Assembly: GCF_016908595.1 (NCBI RefSeq)
Contig: NZ_JAFBEC010000020.1
Span: forward strand, 1-37,864
Reading direction: 5' to 3'
Length of the DNA: 37,864 nucleotides
From: Geomicrobium sediminis
GTDB lineage: Bacteria > Bacillota > Bacilli > Bacillales > Marinococcaceae
In this document: one piece after another, positions 27,494-37,864 of the stretch
Layout: each line of letters starts with the position of its first letter
How positions within the stretch are numbered: position 1 is the first letter of the stretch
The notes under the pieces: model-generated
Databases searched by the model: none
The model's input: the letters and a program-made list of their open reading frames with translations, nothing else
Told to the model about the DNA's origin: nothing
Program-made: the position numbers and the translations under genes

Positions 27494-28524
27494 TCTATTT
27501 CCTCACTTCCCATCGCTTCATCTAAAAACATTTGCATATGATCTTCGCCCCAAATGTCGCGAAACTGTTCATAGACAGGTTGTGAGTCGTTTCTAAATTG
27601 TTCAATTTCATCCTCGGTTGGATAATAAATTTCCATCCCAGCTGCTTCAAGCTCTTCTAATTGCATCGCTTCTTTTTCACGGGTAATTTGAATTTGATAC
27701 GCATTCGCCTCAGCAGCAACTTCTCGAATTAACGCTTGGTCGTCTTCAGGTAATGAATCATACAAGTCCTTATTCATTCCTAAAATAATCGCATCGTACA
27801 CGTAGTTCCACATCGTCATGTATTGTTGAACTTCAACGAGACCTGATGAATACGTAACGTCTACTGGATTCTCTTGGCCGTCAATGGTCCCTTGCTGTAA
27901 GGCCGTGTACACTTCAGAAAACGGCATCGTAATTGGATCCGCACCTTGTGTTCGGAAAAGGTTCGTTAATACTCCCATGTTCGGAACACGGATTTTCAGA
28001 TGATCAAGATCTTCAGGCGTACGAATTGGTAACGTATCATTCGTAATTTGACGAAAACCACTTTCGCCAAATCCTAGTGGTTCAACTCCCCGTTCTCGTA
28101 ACATGCCTTCAATAATTTGTCCGCTCTCGCCATTTAACACGCGGCTAGCATCGTCATAATCATTAATTAAAAACGGCGCACTTAACACACCGAAGCGTTG
28201 GTCGACACCTGCATAAATAATACTAGAGTTATACGAAAAGTCTTTAAGGCCGTCCATCAGTTGTTCAACACCGGCTTCTTGATTGCCAGCTGACAGTTGT
28301 TCATTCGTATAAATCTCAATCTGCATTCGCCCGTCCGACTCTCTCTCTAAATCCTCTGCGAATTTCAAAGCGCCTTCATACCACGTAGACCCTGGTCCTA
28401 CAGTTATGGTCATGTTCCATTCGTGAATTTCTTCACCTGTTGACGTCGTATTAGTTATGCATCCAGTTAACGCGAACGCTGCCATACATAACCCGACAAG
28501 TCCCCCTTTTAACTTCTTCATCAT
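27490..28524 (-). CDS. dctP: TRAP transporter solute-binding lipoprotein (DctP-type)
   Basis: A 344-residue extracytoplasmic binding protein. The start is ATG 28524 (or the next ATG, 28521) after GGGGGA; the longer reading would translate the ribosome site. The signal peptide ends in the lipobox LTGC, so it is membrane-anchored. Family features are VGPGSTWYEGALKFAEDLER, the central LKIRVPNMGVLTNLFRTQGA with the conserved Arg that binds the ligand carboxylate, and FSEVYTALQQGTIDGQENP. It delivers an organic anion to the DctQM permease. First gene of the operon, with a 240-bp upstream region containing no clear regulator gene. The ligand could be a C4-dicarboxylate or an oxoacid, in keeping with the RraA-like aldolase. 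Confidence 0.92.
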   Translation of the reverse strand: MMKKLKGGLVGLCMAAFALTGCITNTTSTGEEIHEWNMTITVGPGSTWYEGALKFAEDLERESDGRMQIEIYTNEQLSAGNQEAGVEQLMDGLKDFSYNSSIIYAGVDQRFGVLSAPFLINDYDDASRVLNGESGQIIEGMLRERGVEPLGFGESGFRQITNDTLPIRTPEDLDHLKIRVPNMGVLTNLFRTQGADPITMPFSEVYTALQQGTIDGQENPVDVTYSSGLVEVQQYMTMWNYVYDAIILGMNKDLYDSLPEDDQALIREVAAEANAYQIQITREKEAMQLEELEAAGMEIYYPTEDEIEQFRNDSQPVYEQFRDIWGEDHMQMFLDEAMGSEEIE

Positions 28525-28731
28525 TGCTCGTCCCCCAGCTTCCTCCATTGACTAAGTATTAAGATTATTAAACGTATGTACTTCCATAATTCTTGACTTT
28601 GTTATAGCATTAGTACATCTCTCCCGACTTTAATCCTGTAATATAACAGAATATTCTTATATAAACCCTATCGAATGCGAAACGAGAAGTCAATACGTTT
28701 TTTGCGTATAGTGTATTGTCAATTTATCTGA

Positions 28732-28780
28732 CAAAAAAATAAAGAGCCGCATTCATGTATCGTACATGAATTCAGCTCTT
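28732..28780 (-). terminator. Terminator of the D-Ala-D-Ala carboxypeptidase gene
   Basis: AAGAGC with GCTCTT and an inner ATTCATGTA/TACATGAAT stem, followed on the minus strand by ATTTTTTTGTC. It is eight bases after the stop at 28788 and also insulates the dctP leader. Confidence 0.88.
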
Positions 28781-28787
28781 GCTTTGA

Positions 28788-29846
28788 TTAGTTGTCACGA
28801 TCTCCGTCGTTCACAGCTACTCTATTTACAGGGTAATAATCAAATCCAGCTTCTAATAACGTCTTTGTTGCTTGAAAGCGTGACTGATTCGAGTCTGTTT
28901 TCATTACAACAGACAACAATCTTTGCTCACCTCGTTCAGCCGTCCCGATAAATGAATAACCCGCACGATTCGTGTAACCCGTTTTTAGCCCATCCATCCC
29001 TTGTAATCCTTCGTCCATCAAGAGAAGTTGTTCCTCAAGCTCTTGTCGTTCATCTTCATCCTCTAGTTGATGCAAGTAGTCATTCATTTCTTCGATCTCT
29101 ACTTGTCGGTCAAGTAATTGGTTCGTATTGTAAAACTGTTGATTCGAAAACGATAACGTAAAATAAGGCTTCTGGGTTAGTTCAATCACCTCAGGATAAT
29201 CTTGAATTAAGTGAAAACCTATAAGCGCTGTATCGTATGCGGTTAACGTTGATTCTTCTCTCGTTTTGGGTTGTGGCAATCCGTGACTATTCACAAAGTT
29301 CGCATGACTCGAAAGACCAAAGTCAACGGCTTTCTCGTTCATCTTCCTAACGAAGGCCTCTTCATCAGATGCGAGATGCTCTGCTAAAGCAACAGATGCA
29401 TCGTTTGCAGAAGCTAAAGCCATTGAGACAAACAAATCAGAAACGGTCCATTCTGAACCTTCTTGTAAAAACATCGTACTTCCACCTGTCTCTGCAGCCT
29501 CTTCACTAATCGTTACGACTTCTTCACGATCAACGTCACCTTCTTCGATCGCTTCTAATACGAGATACATCGTCATAATCTTTGACATACTCGCTGGTGC
29601 AAACGGCTCTCTAGCATTCTTTTGCCATAGCATTTGACCAGTATTCACGTCGACTACGATCGCAGCCTCTGCTTGTACTTCCGCAAGCTCACTCGTTGGG
29701 ATCTTCGAAATTGTTGATTTTTCATATGCTGACACGTATTTATTGCCAAGTCCCTCAGACGTTGCCGTTACGCCATTACTCGTGAACAACGAAAAACTTA
29801 GCAGTAGAAGTGACAAAGCGATTGTTACACGTCGAACCATTGCCAT
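28788..29846 (-). CDS. D-alanyl-D-alanine carboxypeptidase (PBP5/DacF-like)
   Basis: A 352-residue low-molecular-weight penicillin-binding protein that trims the terminal D-Ala from peptidoglycan stem peptides. MVRRVTIALSLLLLSFSLF is a signal peptide. The three serine-hydrolase motifs are intact and in order: SMSK with the nucleophile near residue 87, SAN (ASANDAS) and KTG (GLKTGYTNRAG). The sequence stops soon after the peptidase domain, without a clear C-terminal amphipathic anchor, so it may be a shorter, exported DacF-like form. Some 35 residues (VEIEEMNDYLHQLEDEDERQ onward) are highly acidic and may be an insertion before KTG. The start is uncertain between ATG 29846 and 29840, both following AGGGGATGG. 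A SigA-like promoter lies 30 bp upstream. Confidence 0.9.
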   Translation of the reverse strand: MAMVRRVTIALSLLLLSFSLFTSNGVTATSEGLGNKYVSAYEKSTISKIPTSELAEVQAEAAIVVDVNTGQMLWQKNAREPFAPASMSKIMTMYLVLEAIEEGDVDREEVVTISEEAAETGGSTMFLQEGSEWTVSDLFVSMALASANDASVALAEHLASDEEAFVRKMNEKAVDFGLSSHANFVNSHGLPQPKTREESTLTAYDTALIGFHLIQDYPEVIELTQKPYFTLSFSNQQFYNTNQLLDRQVEIEEMNDYLHQLEDEDERQELEEQLLLMDEGLQGMDGLKTGYTNRAGYSFIGTAERGEQRLLSVVMKTDSNQSRFQATKTLLEAGFDYYPVNRVAVNDGDRDN

Positions 29847-29875
29847 CCCATCCCCTAAACATGACATTGATTTTC

Positions 29876-29904
29876 ATTATAAGCCAAAAGTCACGTTGCA
29901 ACAA
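29876..29904 (-). promoter_or_regulatory. SigA-type promoter of the carboxypeptidase gene
   Basis: On the minus strand TTGTTG (29899-29904), a 17-bp spacer and a perfect TATAAT (29876-29881), 30 bp before the coding start. The -35 is only half matched. Confidence 0.5.
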
Positions 29905-29920
29905 TCATTTTTCGACAATT

Positions 29921-30436
29921 TCAACCAATTACCCCTACGTATTCTAAGCTATAATAACTAATCCATAACATACAAACGAATAAGACACTGCCTTCTCCTA
30001 AAAATGAACCGGTTTTCGTATGCCATGGAAATCGAACCATCGTCGGAATTGGGTAGAATAGTCGAATGCCTCGAGACGTTAACATGTCTAGTAAGTAATG
30101 ACTAACCATACCTATAAGTATTCCGGTTTGAATGGCAACGCCATATGTACCTGGTATGAGTCCGGTTAAGACTCCAACAATGAGTAAAAAAAGTAAACTG
30201 TGTGTAAACGTACGATGACCAAAAACACCTCTAATCATGACAGATAGAGATGATATTTTTTTGCCTGCTGTAGAGTTTGGGTGACAGATGTCTGGTAAAA
30301 GTCCCCCAATTAACGCTGCACCAAGCATAACAACCGATTCCACTCCTTCTGGTGGCGCGCCCCATGAAACAGGCACGAATCGATCATACAAGGTCGTTAA
30401 TGCAACGGCACCGACCAAATGCGTACCGGCTTTCAT
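29921..30436 (-). CDS. YdjM/DUF457-like membrane-bound metal-dependent hydrolase
   Basis: A 171-residue integral membrane protein with about four hydrophobic segments. It has the family pattern of histidines and acids: GTHLVGAVALTT at the start, GGLLPDICHPNST near residue 50, GHRTFTHSLLFL near residue 80 and VSHYLLDMLTSRGIRLFYP near residue 115. Members are annotated as inner-membrane metal-dependent hydrolases (LexA-regulated YdjM in E. coli); the reaction is unknown. The start is ATG 30436 after GGAG; a longer reading adds 14 residues without a ribosome site. It is transcribed in the same direction as parC, 78 bp downstream of it, and may be expressed by read-through. Confidence 0.82.
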   Translation of the reverse strand: MKAGTHLVGAVALTTLYDRFVPVSWGAPPEGVESVVMLGAALIGGLLPDICHPNSTAGKKISSLSVMIRGVFGHRTFTHSLLFLLIVGVLTGLIPGTYGVAIQTGILIGMVSHYLLDMLTSRGIRLFYPIPTMVRFPWHTKTGSFLGEGSVLFVCMLWISYYSLEYVGVIG

Positions 30437-30466
30437 ATCTTTTCTCCGTTCTTTGCAATAACGAAT

Positions 30467-30499
30467 GAGAAGCCTCACATCACGTTCTGTGAGACTCTC
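30467..30499 (-). terminator. Possible hairpin after parC
   Basis: GAGA(A)GC CTCACA pairs with TGTGAG and CTCTC with one bulge and one mismatch, 16 bp after the parC stop. It has no U-tract on the minus strand, so it may only attenuate or stabilise. Confidence 0.3.
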
Positions 30500-30514
30500 T
30501 CAATTCGACTATCC

Positions 30515-34991
<4,477 letters not shown>

Positions 34992-35215
34992 CTATCTCGG
35001 TCTTTGCCGATTTGTTCTCTTTATACAATACAGGTTAAGAACGTATGTTTTCAAGCTATATTTGCATGTGATTCCCAATTTCTCCATATAAGGCTCACCA
35101 AATTCAAAGAAGAATACGTAACTTTTTTCTTTTTTGAGTAATTTTAACCAAATATGGGCAAAAGTAAAATGCGCAAGAAACAATCGTAATGACGGTTAAA
35201 AGGAGTGAACCCATT

Positions 35216-35980
35216 ATGGCAGAAGAAAATAACCAATCTGGCATGACACGACGAGACTTTCTTAAAAACAGTGGACTCGTCGTCGGTGGTGTTGTTGGAG
35301 GGGGGATTTTAGGTAGTCTACTAACGAATTCGTTCACAGACGAAACCTCACCTGCAACAGACACCGAAGGAGAACAAACCGATCAATCAGGCGGTGAACA
35401 ATTAACGAAAGCAAGAATGTTTTTTAAGCGTCAAGAAGACTTCCGTGTACTTAGTGCAGCCGTAGAACGTATCTTCCCAGAGGATGATACAGGTCCTGGA
35501 GCCGTCGCACTCGCCGTTCCTTTCTTTATTGATAAGCAGCTTGCCGGTGAGTATGGCTTTAATTCACGGGAATACATGGAAGGTCCTTTCCATGAAGGTG
35601 CACCAACTCAAGGCCCACAAACCGGGATGCGTCGACGTGAAGTATTCCTCTACGGAGTGTCCAAGATCCAAGAGGTCGCACAGGATGAGCATGGTGAAGC
35701 CTTCTTTGATCTTGATGGCGAACAACAAGATGAGATTTTAGGTGCTTTTCAAAATGCTGAGGTTGATATGACTGGTGTAGCTTCAGACGCATTTTTCACG
35801 ATGCTACGTCAGGCGACTTTAGAAGGTGTTTATTCAGACCCCGTCTACGGCGGTAACTTAAATATGGACGGTTGGCGCATTAAGAAATACCCTGGTGGAC
35901 AAATGGCCTTCTTTGATGTTATCGAAGCAGATGAATTTATTGAAATGGAGCCAATTAGCTTACATGCACACCATACGTAA
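35216..35980 (+). CDS. Gluconate 2-dehydrogenase gamma-like subunit, Tat-exported
   Basis: A 254-residue subunit-3 family protein. The start is ATG 35216, eight bases after AAAAGGAG; a longer reading of nine residues is unsupported. Residues 10-16 carry the twin-arginine motif TRRDFLK followed by the Gly/Val-rich helix NSGLVVGGVVGGGILGS, then an acidic linker (ETSPATDTEGEQ). The mature domain begins near RFFKRQEDFRVLSAAVERIFP with TGPGAVALAVPFFID, typical of the DUF1800-like gamma subunit of membrane-side gluconate/sorbose-type dehydrogenases. It is 45 bp upstream of the GMC flavoprotein and in the same transcript. It probably carries the flavoprotein out through the Tat pathway. Confidence 0.88.
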   Translation: MAEENNQSGMTRRDFLKNSGLVVGGVVGGGILGSLLTNSFTDETSPATDTEGEQTDQSGGEQLTKARMFFKRQEDFRVLSAAVERIFPEDDTGPGAVALAVPFFIDKQLAGEYGFNSREYMEGPFHEGAPTQGPQTGMRRREVFLYGVSKIQEVAQDEHGEAFFDLDGEQQDEILGAFQNAEVDMTGVASDAFFTMLRQATLEGVYSDPVYGGNLNMDGWRIKKYPGGQMAFFDVIEADEFIEMEPISLHAHHT

Positions 35981-36025
35981 ATCGTTTGGTTTACGTTAAT
36001 TAAAAGTTTTGGAGGTTACGTAACT

Positions 36026-37738
36026 ATGCCAACAGAATTACCACATAAACAAGTTGCAATTGTAGGAGTCGGATGGTCTGGCGGTATCATTGCATCTGAA
36101 CTTGCAAAAGCAGGTTACGAATGCATTGGTTTAGAACGAGGGAGCGAACGTAAAGTAAACGATTTTATCATGCAAAAAGACGAATTGCGATATGCCATTC
36201 GCTATGAATTAATGCAAGATTTATCGAAAGAAACACTTACGTTTAGAAATGATCAAGACATGTTAGCTCTTCCAATGCGTCAGATGGGCTCGTTTTTACT
36301 CGGTACAGACCTTGGGGGTGCCGGTATTCACTGGAACGGCCAATGCCCTAGATTCTATCCTTATGACTTTGAAATTCGAACACAGACGATCGAAAAATAC
36401 GGAGAAGATCGAATTCCAGATGATATGCCACTACAAGACTGGGGCATCTCCTACGACGATATGGAAGAGTATTTCGCTAAATTCGACGAAACAATTGGTA
36501 CATCTGGAGAAGATAATGAAATGACTGCTCCCAGATCAACAGAGTTCCCGACACCACCGATGAAGCAAACGAAATCGATGAAACTTTTTGCTGAGGCATC
36601 AGAAAGTCTTGGCTTACATCCATACATCAGTGCTTCTGCAAACCTTTCAGAAGCGTACACAAATCCTGACGGTCAAACAATCAATCAATGTATGTACTGT
36701 TCATTTTGCGAACGCTTTGGATGCGACTATCAAGCGAAGTCTGATCCGCTTATTACTGTCATCCCAACAGCACTAGAAACTGGAAACTTTGAAGTTCGTA
36801 CTCATTCAAACGTACGTGAAATTGCGTATGACGGCGATCAAACCAATGGCGTGTATTTCACTGACACGAGAACTGGTGAGGATTACTTCCAACCTGCAGA
36901 TGTTGTCATCTTGACGTCTTACGTTATGAACAACACCCGATTACTTCTACAATCAGGAATCGGCGAGCCTTACGACCCAGAAAGTGAAACAGGTGTCATC
37001 GGGAAAAATTATTGTTATCAAGTCATGGCCAGTGCACAAGGGTTCTTCGATGAGCAATTTAACTTGTACGCAGGTGCTGGAGCACTCGGAGGTCAAGTTG
37101 ATGATTATAACGCCGATAACTTTGACCACAGTGATCTAGATTTCTTACACGGTGGCACAATCCAATGTACACAGACAGGGATTCGTCCGATCGCAACGAA
37201 CCCTGTCCCACCTGGAACACCTACGTGGGGGGCAGCATTCAAAGAAGCATCTGCTCATTACTTCTATCGTACCTTATCATTAGGTTCTCAAGGAGCAAGT
37301 CTACCATACCGGTATAACTACCTAGATCTGGACCCGACTTATACTGATTCTCACGGTGATCCACTTCTACGTATGACGTATAACTTTACAGAGCAAGATC
37401 GTAACTTAGCGGCTCATCAATCTGCTCGACTTACAGAGATTCTTGAAGAGATGGGTGCCAATGAAGTCTTCTCCAACCCCGACATTGGCGATTATAACAT
37501 TATGCCTTATCAAACCACTCACAACACTGGTGGGGTTATTATGGGTGCCGACCCTGAAACGTCTGCGGTAAACAATTATTTACAAATGTGGGATTGTGAA
37601 AACTTATTTGTCGTTGGTGCTTCGGCGTTCCCGCACAACAGTGGGTACAATCCAACACCTACAGTAGGTGCACTTTCTTACCGAGCTGCTGAAGGAATCT
37701 TAAGCTACTTGGAAGATCCAAGACCTTTAGCAGAATAA
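36026..37738 (+). CDS. GMC family FAD-dependent dehydrogenase catalytic subunit
   Basis: A 570-residue flavoprotein, the catalytic partner of the gamma-like subunit. The dinucleotide-binding VAIVGVGWSGGIIASELAKAG begins at residue 10, with GLERGS as the second strand. GTDLGGAGIHWNG (93-105) is the GMC loop over FAD. Cys222, 225, 228 and 233 form a CxxCxxCxxxxC cluster in QCMYCSFCERFGC, suggesting an iron-sulphur centre as in some FAD sugar dehydrogenases. The catalytic His region is YQTTHNTGGVIMG, and NPTPTVGALSYRAAEGI is the C-terminal hallmark. It lacks a signal peptide, so export by hitch-hiking with the Tat partner is likely. ATG follows GGAGG. No cytochrome c subunit is present within the window. 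The substrate (gluconate, sugar or alcohol) is unknown. Confidence 0.9.
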   Translation: MPTELPHKQVAIVGVGWSGGIIASELAKAGYECIGLERGSERKVNDFIMQKDELRYAIRYELMQDLSKETLTFRNDQDMLALPMRQMGSFLLGTDLGGAGIHWNGQCPRFYPYDFEIRTQTIEKYGEDRIPDDMPLQDWGISYDDMEEYFAKFDETIGTSGEDNEMTAPRSTEFPTPPMKQTKSMKLFAEASESLGLHPYISASANLSEAYTNPDGQTINQCMYCSFCERFGCDYQAKSDPLITVIPTALETGNFEVRTHSNVREIAYDGDQTNGVYFTDTRTGEDYFQPADVVILTSYVMNNTRLLLQSGIGEPYDPESETGVIGKNYCYQVMASAQGFFDEQFNLYAGAGALGGQVDDYNADNFDHSDLDFLHGGTIQCTQTGIRPIATNPVPPGTPTWGAAFKEASAHYFYRTLSLGSQGASLPYRYNYLDLDPTYTDSHGDPLLRMTYNFTEQDRNLAAHQSARLTEILEEMGANEVFSNPDIGDYNIMPYQTTHNTGGVIMGADPETSAVNNYLQMWDCENLFVVGASAFPHNSGYNPTPTVGALSYRAAEGILSYLEDPRPLAE

Positions 37739-37747
37739 CGTAAAATC

Positions 37748-37772
37748 ACCCCCTTCTTTGAAAGAAGGGGGT
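37748..37772 (+). terminator. Terminator hairpin of the GMC gene, abutted by the repeat
   Basis: ACCCCCTTCTTT (37748-37759) is perfectly complementary to AAAGAAGGGGGT (37761-37772), ten bases after the GMC stop. Instead of the expected T-run the terminal repeat begins at the next base, exactly as at the left end. Its own hairpin and TTTTTCTT may serve as terminator. Confidence 0.7.
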
Positions 37773-37864
37773 CAGGCTGTTGAGAAAGTCATTTCTCAAC
37801 AGCTTTTTCTTATTTATAGACGCCGAATCATAACCACGCTTTGTTATAATAGAGAAAAGAACGG
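37773..37864 (+). mobile_element. End of a repeated insertion-sequence-like element, right copy
   Basis: Exact inverted copy of 2-93. Read left to right it opens CAGGCTGTTGAGAAA, closes a hairpin with TTTCTCAACAGC, runs into TTTTTCTTATTT, and ends with TTGTTATAAT (37842-37851) and AGAGAAAAGAACGG. The window stops inside it, so neither a transposase nor the other end can be seen. Confidence 0.5.

Noticed and set aside
28549-28731. SigA promoter for dctP
   Set aside because: TTGACT and several AT-rich hexamers are present, but none pairs at 16-18 bp with a convincing -10.

Overview
The window looks like chromosomal DNA from a spore-forming, low-GC Bacillaceae, probably a soil or alkaliphile-type bacillus of the Shouchella/Alkalihalobacillus kind. 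The evidence is Bacillus-type GlpP, ParC/ParE and DacF-like proteins, a BclB-like exosporium collagen gene, strong AGGAGG ribosome binding sites with several GTG starts, very acidic exported proteins, and recognisable PerR, cre and SigB-like sites. The genus is inference. No rRNA, tRNA, CRISPR array, phage or complete transposon was seen.

Layout. (1) 1-119 and 37748-37864: both ends carry the same 92-93 bp sequence in inverted orientation. Each copy abuts the foot of a gene's terminator hairpin, which suggests two copies of a terminator-targeting insertion sequence (IS1182-like is a guess) running off the window. (2) 122-6576, minus strand: a glycerol-phosphate salvage locus, glpP, secreted glycerophosphodiesterase glpQ, a ferric/phosphonate-type ABC transporter (binding protein, ATPase, fused double permease) and a HAD-IIA phosphatase. 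The glpQ and binding-protein leaders both have a terminator hairpin preceded by the same GGTAGAGACRTG motif, which marks them as probable GlpP antitermination targets. (3) 6793-9766, plus: a stand-alone DnaA domain I protein, then katG behind tandem PerR-like boxes. (4) 9822-14264, minus: an oligopeptide-binding lipoprotein and a very large cytosolic M14-like metallopeptidase. (5) 14470-14573: a dispersed-type palindromic repeat. (6) 14711-18296, minus: a MerR regulator, acyl-CoA ligase and AidB-like acyl-CoA dehydrogenase behind a perfect 16-bp operator. (7) 18430-24860: a duplicated-domain lipoprotein, a GNAT acetyltransferase, a twice-frameshifted BclB-like collagen gene, a possible SigB-dependent small protein, an old yellow enzyme with a cre site, a ParB/Srx-fold-like protein and a small unknown protein. 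(8) 24994-28524, minus: a TRAP transporter (dctPQM order) with an RraA-family aldolase. (9) 28788-34934, minus: a D-Ala-D-Ala carboxypeptidase, a YdjM-like membrane protein, and topoisomerase IV parE-parC. (10) 35216-37738, plus: a Tat-exported gluconate-2-dehydrogenase gamma-like subunit with a GMC flavoprotein that has four clustered cysteines.

How the genes fit together. Most of the window is nutrient scavenging: glycerophosphodiesters (GlpQ, ABC, HAD), peptides (binding protein plus M14), fatty or branched acids (MerR trio), organic acids (TRAP plus RraA) and periplasmic-side sugar or alcohol oxidation (GMC pair), with core replication and cell-wall genes between. The most interesting points are the paired GlpP leaders tying an iron-type ABC transporter to glycerol phosphate, the DnaA domain I protein, the oversized M14-like enzyme, and the terminator-abutting terminal repeats.
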